Positions 18,423 through 27,245 of a DNA stretch of 64,000 nt are shown here, piece by piece. Location of the stretch: positions 2,112,022 to 2,176,021 of the forward strand of contig NZ_NXGV01000001.1 of NCBI RefSeq assembly GCF_002407605.1, given 5' to 3'. Numbering within the stretch: position 1 is the stretch's first letter; every line of letters begins with the position of its first letter. The DNA is from Marinobacter sp. ANT_B65. GTDB taxonomy: Bacteria > Pseudomonadota > Gammaproteobacteria > Pseudomonadales > Oleiphilaceae. Both the position numbers and the translations under genes were made by a program. A model generated the notes under the pieces. The model worked only from the letters and a program-made list of their open reading frames with translations. It searched no databases and was not told the DNA's origin.

Positions 18423-19445
18423 ATGATAAAAAACACCACCCCTCTCAGTCAGCGTTCTGCTTCAGCTCCTTTCCTCAAACAGTTGGGTGGAGTGCTTACT
18501 GTTGCTGCCCTTACTCTGGCTGCAGGTTACGCCCAGGCGACTGACTGGGATATGCCCACGCCCTATGGCGACTCCAATTTCCACACCGTCAACATCAGTC
18601 AGTTCACCGACGATGTCAGGGACGCAACTAACGGTGAGCTTGATATCACGGTTCACAGCAGCGGCTCGCTGATCAAACATCAGGAAATCAAAAACTCCGT
18701 CCGCCGCGGCCTGGTACCCATTGGTGAGCTGATCATGTCCCGGCTGGCCAACGAAGACCCGCTGTTTGAAGTAGACTCAGTACCCTACCTGGCCAGTGAT
18801 TACGATCAGGCATGGAAGCTCTGGCAGGCCTCCAGGGATGTGCTCTCCAAACGCCTGGAGGGCCAGCGCCTGAAGCTGCTTTTTGCCGTACCCTGGCCCC
18901 CTCAGGGCATCTATACGCAGTTCGCCGTTGAGACAGGCGAAGAGCTGAAAGGCGTGAAAATGCGAGCTTACAACAAGTCCAGCGAACAGCTAGCTGAGTT
19001 GCTTGGCGCTTTGCCCACACAGGTCGAAGTTCCGGACATCCCAACAGCGTTTGGAACAGGCCGTGTTGATGCGATGATCACCTCGCCGTCCACCGGCGCC
19101 AATACCCGTGCATGGGACTATCTGACGCACTTCAACCACGCACAGTTATGGCTACCCAAAAATATGGTAGTTGTTAACGTAAAAGCCTTTAACAGCCTGC
19201 CCGAAGAAACCCGCAAAGCTCTCGAAGACGCAGCCGAAGCAGCTGAAAAGCGAGGCTGGGAAGCCAGCAAAGCGGAAACTGAAGCAAAAATAAAAATCAT
19301 GCAGGACAATGGCATCGAAGTATCCGAGCCGTCTCCACAGCTGGTCAAACACCTGAAGGAAATCGGCGAAGCCATGACAGAAGAATGGCTCGGGCGTGCC
19401 GGTGAAGACGGCCAGGCCCTGCTTGAGGCGTACAGCAAGCAGTAG
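18423..19445 (+). CDS. dctP: TRAP transporter solute-binding protein (DctP family)
   Basis: Periplasmic binding protein of 340 residues with a signal peptide ending near GYAQA|TDWDMP. Family features are the SSGSLIKHQEIKNSVRRGLVPIGE segment and the ligand-carboxylate region LKGVKMRAYNKSSEQLAELLGA with its conserved arginine, then FGTGRVDAMITSP. It delivers a carboxylate-type ligand to the DctQM permease encoded just downstream. The ligand cannot be read from sequence; neighbours give no firm clue. An AGGAGG-like ribosome site precedes the ATG. Confidence 0.92.
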   Translation: MIKNTTPLSQRSASAPFLKQLGGVLTVAALTLAAGYAQATDWDMPTPYGDSNFHTVNISQFTDDVRDATNGELDITVHSSGSLIKHQEIKNSVRRGLVPIGELIMSRLANEDPLFEVDSVPYLASDYDQAWKLWQASRDVLSKRLEGQRLKLLFAVPWPPQGIYTQFAVETGEELKGVKMRAYNKSSEQLAELLGALPTQVEVPDIPTAFGTGRVDAMITSPSTGANTRAWDYLTHFNHAQLWLPKNMVVVNVKAFNSLPEETRKALEDAAEAAEKRGWEASKAETEAKIKIMQDNGIEVSEPSPQLVKHLKEIGEAMTEEWLGRAGEDGQALLEAYSKQ

Positions 19446-19471
19446 CCATCAGGCGACGTCAGGACAAGCTC

Positions 19472-20011
19472 ATGCGCAGAACACTCGATGCATTTTACAG
19501 GCTGGGCGGCGCACTCTCCGCGCTGCACCTGACGCTCATCATGGTATTAATCGTGGCCCAGGTGCTGGGCCGCGTACTCGACAAACTGCTGGGCTGGGCA
19601 GGATTTGATGCCCTGGGACTTACTGTTCCGGGCCTTGCGGAAATTGCAGCTTTTCTGCTGCTTGGTGCGACGTTTTTTGGCCTTGCTTATACATTCTGGC
19701 AAGGCGGCCATATTCGCGTCACTCTGGTGCTTCAGTACCTTCCAAAACCTCTTCATAGAGCCATGGATACAGGGGTAACCCTGGTTGCGGCTTTTATCAC
19801 TGGCTTTGCCGCCTGGCAAAGTGCGCGCCTGGCTCTCGACAGCTACGATTTTGGCGACCTCTCTATCGGCATGGTCCCCGTGCCGCTCTGGATTCCGCAA
19901 GCAGTCATGACCCTCGGCCTGATCTGGTTGTTGATCGCCTTGCTCGATGCTCTTTTCCTGCTTGCCAGTGGCCGGATCACCCAGCTCATAAACGAAGCGC
20001 CCGAGGAGTAG
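19472..20011 (+). CDS. dctQ: TRAP transporter small permease (DctQ)
   Basis: 179-residue inner-membrane protein with four predicted helices and the DctQ-type motif GATFFGLAYTFWQGGHIRVTLVL. It couples the large permease DctM to the periplasmic binding protein. It lies 26 bases after dctP and four bases before dctM, so the three are one operon. The length is within the usual range. Confidence 0.91.
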   Translation: MRRTLDAFYRLGGALSALHLTLIMVLIVAQVLGRVLDKLLGWAGFDALGLTVPGLAEIAAFLLLGATFFGLAYTFWQGGHIRVTLVLQYLPKPLHRAMDTGVTLVAAFITGFAAWQSARLALDSYDFGDLSIGMVPVPLWIPQAVMTLGLIWLLIALLDALFLLASGRITQLINEAPEE

Positions 20012-20015
20012 GCTC

Positions 20016-21320
20016 ATGGAAATGATCTGGATGAGCTTACTGCTGCTGGGAGTTCTTCTGTTGCTTCTTGCCAGCGGCTTGTGGGTTGCTTTTTCGTTAA
20101 CCACCATTGGATGCCTTGCACTGTATTTTTTCAGCAGCATTCCTGTAGGCGACAGTCTTTCCACCGCATTTTACAGCGCCAGTGTGTCCTGGGATCTCGC
20201 AGCACTTCCGATGTTTATCTGGATGGGCGAAATACTGTTCCGCTCGCGTCTGTCAGAAGAAATGTTCCGGGGCATATCTCCCTGGGTCGGTAAAATACCC
20301 GGTCGGCTACTGCATACCAACATCATAGGCTGTGGCATTTTCGCGGCTATCTCAGGTTCTTCGGCCGCAACCGCAGCCACTATAGGCAAAATGTCGATAC
20401 CGGAACTGAGTAACCGCGGTTACAACAGGAATCAGATTCTCGGGACACTGGCTGGATCTGCAACCCTGGGCCTGCTGATTCCTCCATCCATCATTCTGAT
20501 TGTTTACGGAGTGGCAACAGAACAGTCCATCGCCCGCCTGTTTGTTGCGGGCATCCTGCCCGGGCTCATGCTCATGTCCCTGTTTGCGGGCTACGTCATG
20601 ATCTGGTCACTGATGAACCCGTCCGGAGTCCCGGCAGGCGAGGCAGAGACTTTCTCATTCAGGGAAAAAGTACGTCGTAGCCGCCCCCTTATTCCAGTGA
20701 TGCTACTCATTGTCGGTGTTATTGGTTCCATCTATGCTGGTCTCGCGTCCCCTACTGAATCAGCCGCTATCGGGGTGGCGCTTGCACTCCTGCTGTCCTG
20801 GAAAAGTGGCTCGATGAGCCGGCACACATTCGTTAGCGGGCTGATGGGCACAGTAAAAACTTCTTCAATGATTGCCTTCATTCTGATAGGCGCCCACTTC
20901 CTGACGAGTGCGATGGGCTTTACAGGTATTCCCCGGGAGCTTGCTGCCTGGATCAATACCCTTGGCCTGACGCCCTATATGCTGTTAATGGCGCTGACCT
21001 TGTTTTTTATTCTGCTGGGCTGTTTTCTGGATGGTATTTCCGTTGTCGTGCTGACCACATCGGTGATTCTGCCGATGGTCGAAGCTGCAGGCATTGATCC
21101 CCTCTGGTTTGGTATTTACCTGGTGATCGTTGTGGAAATGAGCCAGATTACTCCGCCAGTGGGCTTCAATCTCTTCGTCATCCAGGGGCTCACCGGGGAA
21201 AACATTCTACGAATTGCCTGGGCAGCACTGCCCTACTTCCTGCTGATCCTGAGCGGCGTGATTCTGATCACCCTCTTCCCCGAGATTGTGACCTATCTGC
21301 CTGGAAAGATGGGTAACTAG
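20016..21320 (+). CDS. dctM: TRAP transporter large permease (DctM)
   Basis: 434-residue sodium-coupled permease with about 12 membrane segments. Recognisable DctM blocks are AAISGSSAATAATIGKMSIPEL, GLLIPPSIILIVYGVATEQSI, ASPTESAAIGV and the C-terminal EMSQITPPVGFNLFVIQG. It imports the ligand presented by DctP. It is the last gene of the operon. The 172-base gap that follows (21321-21492), convergent with ttrA, shows no clear feature. Confidence 0.94.
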   Translation: MEMIWMSLLLLGVLLLLLASGLWVAFSLTTIGCLALYFFSSIPVGDSLSTAFYSASVSWDLAALPMFIWMGEILFRSRLSEEMFRGISPWVGKIPGRLLHTNIIGCGIFAAISGSSAATAATIGKMSIPELSNRGYNRNQILGTLAGSATLGLLIPPSIILIVYGVATEQSIARLFVAGILPGLMLMSLFAGYVMIWSLMNPSGVPAGEAETFSFREKVRRSRPLIPVMLLIVGVIGSIYAGLASPTESAAIGVALALLLSWKSGSMSRHTFVSGLMGTVKTSSMIAFILIGAHFLTSAMGFTGIPRELAAWINTLGLTPYMLLMALTLFFILLGCFLDGISVVVLTTSVILPMVEAAGIDPLWFGIYLVIVVEMSQITPPVGFNLFVIQGLTGENILRIAWAALPYFLLILSGVILITLFPEIVTYLPGKMGN

Positions 21321-21492
21321 CTAAATCTGAAGCGGATAAACCACAGAAACACAGCTGATAAAGAGCACCTGCCCATCATGGAAAAAACAACGACTCCTCG
21401 CTGAATCCAGACCAAGGCAGCACACATCGAAAAGGCGGCACGATCAGCTGCTTCACTCTGAGCCCTCGTGCCCGGAACAGTGAGACGTATCT

Positions 21493-24400
21493 CTACAGGA
21501 TATCGTCCACAACACGCACGCGAACCGGTAAGCCCTGCCGGACAGAGGCGCCACTGACATTTTCCAGCCAGGTGGCTGTACCGTCTTTGCGAGTGGGGTC
21601 AGAGAAGCCCAGATCGTTAATGTTTACACCAGCCGCCAGGAATGAATTGCCTGCACGCTCCTCACCATCAATGATGTGGCTTGCAGCTCCCAGCTCCCGA
21701 TGGCCGTAACCGTGCTCAATACCTATAGCACCCTCGTGTACATTATCCCCTACCAAGGCCAGAGCCAGCACTTTACCCCCCGGGCTTTCAATGCTGATAG
21801 TGTCGCCATGACGCACGCCGAATTTCTCAGCATCGTTACGATGCATAAGCACCGGGTTGTATGGTTTGATCATACGCAAACGCTCAAGTCCGATCGCGTA
21901 AGAGTTCATAAGGTTAGATTTGAACGAGAACGCCAGTAACGGCCATTCCTGCTCGGAAAAATGATCCCTCAACAAGGATCCATCCCAGAATCGCGGTTTA
22001 TGGTGGGTAGGCGTACCAACGAGCCGCCTGCCGCTATAGCTGTCGATGCTGGTGCCGACCTGCTCGTTATAGACACATAATGGGCGCGCCCAGGCATGAC
22101 CTGTTCTGTCACCATCGTAGGCTTTCTCCATGATTTCAAAGCGCCCCCCACGGGAGTATAGATGCGCAACAGGGCCCGCTTCATCTTCGGCTACCGTACT
22201 CTTGATACGAGACATCAGCGGTTCTACCCCGCTTGCCCTGATATCTTCATTCGTAGCCGCAGGCAGAGGCTTACCCACCATGGCAATATTCGCAGCAGCA
22301 CGCAGATAGAAATCTTCAGCACGCTTCAGCGGATGCATCTGACCATCTGCACCTTCGATCGCATTGTCACCAAAGCCCGGAAGATCAAGGCGCTGAGCCA
22401 GCTCAATAAAGAAACTATCCATGCTCACAGGTTCTCCGGCTGCAGTTTTCGCCTGGCGAGGCTCAACAACGGGCCAGCAAGCCGTGGTCATTTTGGTCAG
22501 CGTGCCACTCCATGCACCCGTGAAGCCCCAGACTTCATACATGACCGAGTCCGGTACAATGTAGTCCGCAAAACGGTTGGTTTCGTTAATAAAGCCATCA
22601 ACTGCCACATACAGACCGATGTTTTTCGGATCCTTGAGCTTTTCTTCAAGCAGGGATGCCAGGCCCGTCTGGCCATACATCGGGTTTGCCATAACTCCGA
22701 TCATGGCTTTTATTCTGTAGGGATAGCCTTCAAGGCCAGAGAGCAAGTGCTCAGTGAGAATCGGAGGCGCAAGTGAACGCCAGGGCGCGGGAGCCGGATA
22801 TGGAGATTCACCCGCTGCTACACGGCGCTTGTACTCGCTGGTTTTCTCATAAGGGAAGCGCGAGCGTGAAAGGAATACCCCTTTAGGCCCGACTTTCCCG
22901 GGGAAATCGGCAAGATTATAACGGGGGCCGGTACCCACACCATTGAAGCTACCACCGCCTTTGGCCACGCCACCTTTCTGGTTAAAACTTCCGGCCAACA
23001 GGTTGATCATATTGATGCTGTACGAGGCATAAAAACCAGCGCCAGACATCATACCTCCATGGGTATCCGCAGCGGCATTGCGTCCGAAACTGGCAAAACG
23101 TCGAGCCAGGTTACGAATAACATCCGCTTCTATACCACAGAAGTCAGCATACTCTTCAACGCTGTACTGCATTGCCTCCTGGCGCAGCTTGAACAGCGAA
23201 CTGCGAACCCTTACCGGGCCATTGCCGGTGTTCAGGGTACGATCAACAAATAGCTGAGCAGTGTCGGCTGTTTCCGAGCTTTCCGGTTCGCCAGCCCTGT
23301 TGACCACAACCGGATAATCGTTTTCACCACCTGCTTCAGCGAGCCCTATGTCACTCAGACGCAGGAAGTAACCGGCACGGGGGTGGCTGTCATCCTCAAT
23401 AACCAGATGGGTAGCATTGGTGTGACCGGACTCCCCTGCTCGCCGGGCCGCCATATTGCCAGGCAAAGCCAGATAGTCTTTGGCGTAAGCATCATTCACC
23501 AGCATCCACCGGATCAACGCCATTGCAAGAGCTGTGTCTGTGCCTGGCAGAATGGAGATCCACCGGTTCCGGTCACTGGCTGAGTGGGAAGCTGCAGCCG
23601 TCAGTGCCGGGTCCACCACAACATATTCCAGCTCACCGGTAGTTCGTGCCTGGGCCAGCATACGCCCCTGCCGTTTAAACGGGTTGCCAGCCTGGCTCGG
23701 CGCCGTGCCGATAAACAGTGCAAACTTTACATTCGCATAATCGGGCTTTACATGAGCGTTGCTTGCCAGATCGTTCATTAACGCGCCTGAGCCCATGCGA
23801 AAAGCCAGGCCGCAATATGAGCCGTGATGTCCGTAATTACGTGTACCAAATGCATTGAAAGCAAAGCGTTTGAGCAACGCAGAGCGGCCGTAATCTGTTG
23901 CTTCCATCATCAGAAGCTGGTTTGCCTTTGGACCATATTCCGGGTTTTCCGGATCCAACGGTGTTTCTACATCACGAATAGAGCGAAGGCCTTCAACCTC
24001 GCCCTCACCAAACAGATCGCCACCGGCAACTATTTCATCAACAAGCTGCTCAAAGGGGATACTCTTCCACTGATTGCTGCCACGGGGGCCTGTGCGCTTC
24101 AGGCAGTTAAGCACTCGCTGATCACTGGTTAACTGAGCCATGGCGGCATTACCGCGGGCACAGGCGGTAGACCGGTTCAGCTGGCCCTGATCCTGAAAAC
24201 GGCTCATACGCCGAAATGCTTCCAGCACCGGGGTGTTCTCATCCAGATGTTCATCGGAAGACAAGGGGTGATAGGGGTTACCGGAAACCCGAAGTACCTT
24301 TTCTTCGTTGTTATCAATACGCACCCGTACACCGCATTTGGTAGTGCAGCCATAGCACACGGTAAATGCGATGCGCTGGTCCGGATTGAGTATTACCTCT

Positions 24401-24594
24401 CCGGTTTCGGGATTGACCGAATATTCCGGCGCCAGACTATTACCATGCAGACGGTCGGCCGTAGGCTTGCCGGAGGTCCCGTTTACCAGGCCTTTGCCCA
24501 TCTTTTTCAGCGGGTCGTAATAGCCCGCGGCGAAGGTTGCGGCACCGCCGGCAGCGGCTGCACCCTTCAGGAAATTACGACGATTCTTGTCCAT
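21493..24594 (-). CDS. ttrA: Molybdopterin oxidoreductase, tetrathionate reductase TtrA-like
   Basis: Periplasmic catalytic subunit, 1033 residues, probably reducing tetrathionate or a related sulfur oxyanion with quinol electrons. A Tat signal (RRNFLKG, residues 5-11) is followed by a 4Fe-4S site (Cys 80, 83, 87 and 145) and the bis-MGD domain with a likely Mo-ligand cysteine at 261 in HHGSYCGLAFR. The C-terminal cofactor-binding domain contains HRNDAEKFGVRHGD. The length and the gene order B-C-A match Salmonella ttrBCA. Arsenate or polysulfide reductases are related, so the substrate stays open. No ttrRS two-component genes are adjacent. Confidence 0.85.
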   Translation of the reverse strand: MDKNRRNFLKGAAAAGGAATFAAGYYDPLKKMGKGLVNGTSGKPTADRLHGNSLAPEYSVNPETGEVILNPDQRIAFTVCYGCTTKCGVRVRIDNNEEKVLRVSGNPYHPLSSDEHLDENTPVLEAFRRMSRFQDQGQLNRSTACARGNAAMAQLTSDQRVLNCLKRTGPRGSNQWKSIPFEQLVDEIVAGGDLFGEGEVEGLRSIRDVETPLDPENPEYGPKANQLLMMEATDYGRSALLKRFAFNAFGTRNYGHHGSYCGLAFRMGSGALMNDLASNAHVKPDYANVKFALFIGTAPSQAGNPFKRQGRMLAQARTTGELEYVVVDPALTAAASHSASDRNRWISILPGTDTALAMALIRWMLVNDAYAKDYLALPGNMAARRAGESGHTNATHLVIEDDSHPRAGYFLRLSDIGLAEAGGENDYPVVVNRAGEPESSETADTAQLFVDRTLNTGNGPVRVRSSLFKLRQEAMQYSVEEYADFCGIEADVIRNLARRFASFGRNAAADTHGGMMSGAGFYASYSINMINLLAGSFNQKGGVAKGGGSFNGVGTGPRYNLADFPGKVGPKGVFLSRSRFPYEKTSEYKRRVAAGESPYPAPAPWRSLAPPILTEHLLSGLEGYPYRIKAMIGVMANPMYGQTGLASLLEEKLKDPKNIGLYVAVDGFINETNRFADYIVPDSVMYEVWGFTGAWSGTLTKMTTACWPVVEPRQAKTAAGEPVSMDSFFIELAQRLDLPGFGDNAIEGADGQMHPLKRAEDFYLRAAANIAMVGKPLPAATNEDIRASGVEPLMSRIKSTVAEDEAGPVAHLYSRGGRFEIMEKAYDGDRTGHAWARPLCVYNEQVGTSIDSYSGRRLVGTPTHHKPRFWDGSLLRDHFSEQEWPLLAFSFKSNLMNSYAIGLERLRMIKPYNPVLMHRNDAEKFGVRHGDTISIESPGGKVLALALVGDNVHEGAIGIEHGYGHRELGAASHIIDGEERAGNSFLAAGVNINDLGFSDPTRKDGTATWLENVSGASVRQGLPVRVRVVDDIL

Positions 24595-24616
24595 AATCTC
24601 GCTCCGAAGACGTGAA

Positions 24617-25726
24617 TCAGTGAATTCTTGCCTGGAGACCCTTCTTCCAGGGCACCAGAATGTCGATAATCAGCAATGCAGCCAGCCATAGCCCGAAAGT
24701 GCCGATAATACCCAGCAGTCCGCTGGACCCGGCTTCGATGGCATAGTGGTAGTAACCGGCGGTATTTTTAGCCACTGTCTGCACTTCCATCAGCACCATC
24801 CAGCGGAAGGTCCAGCCAATATGCACAGCCAGCAGACCAGCAATCCAGGAACGGCCCAGCCAGTCCGAACGCCGTAACATAACGGCAGCAGAGAGCGTAA
24901 GCGCTATGCCTACCAGTAACCCGTATATCGCAACGGCACGCCATTCCGGATTTTTCTGAAGAGACAGGAACGCCTGTTCCACCGACGGGCTAAAGCCGGT
25001 AATTCCTTCTGATATCCACAGCGCCGCAACCAATGCAGACAGAAGCATGCTGATGAAGATTACCTTCAGGCCCTGTTCGTTAACCTCCTCATCATTACCC
25101 GTCATCAAACGGTTGATGAGAATAACCAGACCTGAAGCCGCAACCAGACCTGTCAGTACAAACATGACAGGCAACCAATGGGTATCCCATAGCGGCCGCG
25201 CTTTTACGATGGCAACTTCAGCACCGGTATAAATCATGATGCCCAGGGAAAAAATCAGGGCACCAAGACCTGAAAGCACCAACATCCAACGTGGCGCAGG
25301 CTTTTGTCCCAGACTTATCCAACCAGACAACCTGGCAATCCAGTTCGAACCCAGTGCCTGCTCCTGCATGGCCGGACGCCATGCAAGCCAGGCGTATGCT
25401 ACAACCAGCAAGAGATACATCGGCAACAACAAGCTGCCGATGGACATCCAGGACCAGGGCGTCAGGTTGGCATAGAAATGCCAGAACCTTAGCGGCTGGT
25501 GCAGATCTGCCAACAAGGCAACCGGGCCGACCAGTGTGCAGCTAACGGTTACCAGCAACGCCACTTTCGCCAGGGGCAAATAGTCCTTTTTACCGAGCAG
25601 CAGGCCCGGAACGGTCAGCAACAACGCCGAATAAGAAACAGCAATCATAAAGAAATACTGTACGGCCCATGGATACCAGGCAATGCCATAGCGAGGTGCG
25701 AGAACCTCAATGACCGCTGAATTCAT
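24617..25726 (-). CDS. ttrC: NrfD/TtrC-type membrane quinol oxidase subunit
   Basis: 369-residue polytopic inner-membrane protein of the NrfD/PsrC family with about nine helices. It takes electrons from quinol and passes them to the iron-sulfur subunit. Family segments include GIAWYPWAVQYFFMI, LLADLHQPLRFWHFYANLTPWSWMS and a C-terminal membrane bundle. ATG 25726, preceded by GAGGAGA, starts at the first conserved block; a longer reading frame reaches into ttrB with no family support. It overlaps the ttrB 3' end by 20 bases. Confidence 0.87.
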   Translation of the reverse strand: MNSAVIEVLAPRYGIAWYPWAVQYFFMIAVSYSALLLTVPGLLLGKKDYLPLAKVALLVTVSCTLVGPVALLADLHQPLRFWHFYANLTPWSWMSIGSLLLPMYLLLVVAYAWLAWRPAMQEQALGSNWIARLSGWISLGQKPAPRWMLVLSGLGALIFSLGIMIYTGAEVAIVKARPLWDTHWLPVMFVLTGLVAASGLVILINRLMTGNDEEVNEQGLKVIFISMLLSALVAALWISEGITGFSPSVEQAFLSLQKNPEWRAVAIYGLLVGIALTLSAAVMLRRSDWLGRSWIAGLLAVHIGWTFRWMVLMEVQTVAKNTAGYYHYAIEAGSSGLLGIIGTFGLWLAALLIIDILVPWKKGLQARIH

Positions 25727-26486
25727 AGCCAATCTCCTCACCCTGTTGATCGCGCACATCCCATATTGCGGGCTTTGCATCCGGCCGGGATACAAACCGC
25801 TCATCCATGCCGAGATAGAAAACATGTGGAGATGTTTCCATTTCGGGTTTAAGAACCATCAATTCGTTGTAGTGCTCTTTCACCATGCGACTGATCTGGC
25901 TGTCCGGGTCGCGCAGATCACCGATAATACGGGCGCCACCTACACAGGATTCCACGCAAGCCGGCAGCAACCCGACATCAAGACGGTGAGCACAGAAAGT
26001 ACATTTATCGGCGGTCTGAGTGTGTTCGTTGATAAACCGTGCGTCGTAAGGACAGGCTTGCACGCAGTAAGCACAACCAACACATACCTCGTTATCCACG
26101 ACGACAATACCGTCCTGGCGCTGAAATGTTGCCTGCACCGGGCAGACCGGCACACAGGGCGGGTTTTCGCAGTGGTTGCATAACCGTGGCAGCATGAAGG
26201 TTGCCGAGCCGCCCGTTTCTTCGTGCTCAACTTCGTACTGGGAAACAATAGTGCGGAAGCTGCCCAAAGGGGCCTGGTTTTCAATATGGCAGGACACGGT
26301 ACAGGCCTGACAGCCAATACAGGCCCTGAGGTCAATCAGCATCGCGTAACGTTTCGCTGGGTCCCCTTCCCGACGCGGAGGTTGCTCGTTAATACCCGCA
26401 GAGGCGATGCTGCTTAACGGAACCAGAGCAGCTCCAGCAGTCAGTCTGGCGATCTGCCCGAGAAGTGTTCGGCGGATTTTATCCAT
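25707..26486 (-). CDS. ttrB: TtrB-like 4Fe-4S electron transfer subunit
   Basis: 259-residue iron-sulfur subunit carrying four cysteine groups for [4Fe-4S] clusters: CIGCQACTVSC, CNHCENPPCVPVC, CVGCAYCVQAC, and CTFC followed by CVESC. The N-terminus (IRRTLLGQIARLTAGAALVP) is hydrophobic with a twin arginine, consistent with Tat export in complex with TtrA. It is the first gene of the operon. ATG 26486 gives a normal start; a GTG three codons upstream is also possible. A perfect FNR-type site lies 79 bases upstream. Confidence 0.87.
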   Translation of the reverse strand: MDKIRRTLLGQIARLTAGAALVPLSSIASAGINEQPPRREGDPAKRYAMLIDLRACIGCQACTVSCHIENQAPLGSFRTIVSQYEVEHEETGGSATFMLPRLCNHCENPPCVPVCPVQATFQRQDGIVVVDNEVCVGCAYCVQACPYDARFINEHTQTADKCTFCAHRLDVGLLPACVESCVGGARIIGDLRDPDSQISRMVKEHYNELMVLKPEMETSPHVFYLGMDERFVSRPDAKPAIWDVRDQQGEEIGYEFSGH

Positions 26487-26537
26487 GGTTAGCACATCCG
26501 ATAAGGCTGGAGGTTAGTTAATGCGACAACTAACAAA

Positions 26538-26578
26538 ATCCTATCAGGAGGCACTCAAGGAAACTTGATGGCAATCAA
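26538..26578 (-). promoter_or_regulatory. FNR/Anr box and class II promoter before ttrBCA
   Basis: TTGATGGCAATCAA (26565-26578) is a perfect FNR/Anr consensus TTGAT-N4-ATCAA. A -10-like TAGGAT (minus strand, 26543-26538) sits so that the box would be centred near -41.5, the class II activator position. This predicts induction of the operon at low oxygen. Confidence 0.8.
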
Positions 26579-26673
26579 TTCAGGAAGACTGGGCGATAAG
26601 GGTATTCCCTCACTCAGCCATACAGAGGTTAAATCGCTGCTCCGAGTTCAGATTATCCGGATATGGAATGCAA

Positions 26674-26710
26674 AACGCCCCGACATGTGAAGTTCACAAA
26701 TCGAGGCGTT
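26674..26710 (-). terminator. Terminator ending the tRNA-Arg repeat transcript
   Basis: On the minus strand, AACGCCTCGA pairs with TCGGGGCGTT (10 bp, one G-U) around an inner GTG/CAC stem, followed by four T. It occupies the same place as the hairpin inside each 192-bp unit, with different bases but preserved pairing. Confidence 0.65.
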
Positions 26711-26722
26711 CTGGTCTTGATA

Positions 26723-26914
26723 TGGCGCGGCTGGGAGGATTATTCGGGCCTCTGGCCCTCACCCCTTCGGGGTCGCCGTCGCTGCGCTCCCGCGTTCCTC
26801 AACCTGCGCTGCAGGTTTCGGTCGAACCTCTTACGGTTCAAATTCTCCCAGCTGTAGAATGCAAAATGCCTCAGGCTGTGAGGATACACAAGCTGAGGCA
26901 TCTTGACTTGAATA
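26723..26914 (-). repeat. 192-bp tRNA-linked tandem repeat, distal unit
   Basis: Identical by eye to the proximal unit. It ends (minus-strand direction) with the last 19 bases of the tRNA-Arg gene including CCA (26741-26723). It contains a hairpin ATGCCTCAG/CTGAGGCAT with inner TGTG/CACA (26866-26901), a C4TTCG4 hairpin, AACCTGC/GCAGGTT and GAACC/GGTTC stems. A 53-codon arginine-rich frame (26740-26901) ends at the tRNA remnant. The array recalls the rtT repeats after E. coli tyrT. Confidence 0.85.
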
Positions 26915-27106
26915 TGGCGCGGCTGGGAGGATTATTCGGGCCTCTGGCCCTCACCCCTTCGGGGTCGCCGTCGCTGCGCTCCCGCGTTCCTCAACCTGCG
27001 CTGCAGGTTTCGGTCGAACCTCTTACGGTTCAAATTCTCCCAGCTGTAGAATGCAAAATGCCTCAGGCTGTGAGGATACACAAGCTGAGGCATCTTGACT
27101 TGAATA
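26915..27106 (-). repeat. 192-bp tRNA-linked tandem repeat, proximal unit
   Basis: Starts directly after the CCA of the tRNA-Arg gene at 27107 and ends with a 19-base copy of that gene's 3' end (26933-26915). Same hairpins as the distal unit (terminal hairpin at 27058-27093) and the same 53-codon arginine-rich frame (26932-27093). A cotranscribed, structured tRNA trailer is the simplest reading. Confidence 0.85.
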
Positions 27107-27183
27107 TGGCGCGGCTGGGAGGATTCGAACCTCCGACCGCTCGGTTCGTAGCCGAGTACTCTATCCAGCTGAGCTACAGCCGC
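27107..27183 (-). tRNA. tRNA-Arg (anticodon ACG), copy 2
   Basis: 77-nt cloverleaf with acceptor stem GCGGCTG/CAGCCGC, D arm GCTCAGCTGGATAGAGT, anticodon loop CTACGAA (ACG), T arm GGAGGTTCGAATCCTCC and encoded CCA. The body matches E. coli tRNA-Arg(ACG) closely. Its sequence is identical to the copy at 27395-27471. The 192-bp repeats follow it directly. Confidence 0.97.
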
Positions 27184-27245
27184 CAATAGTTTTTTGATCA
27201 ATCCGAATTGGTGTTAACCAATGGAAGGATTAACAGGGCATTCAA

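Noticed and set aside
26723..27183. Duplicated tRNA 3' ends as attachment sites of an integrated element
   Set aside because: The copies are only 192 bp apart and enclose no integrase or cargo; a tandem tRNA-trailer repeat explains them better.
26668..27189. Long plus-strand reading frame with repeated segments across the tRNA repeats
   Set aside because: It is antisense to the tRNA-Arg gene and the 192-bp units; the internal repetition simply reflects the tandem DNA repeat, and the tRNA-antisense peptide is a known artefact.
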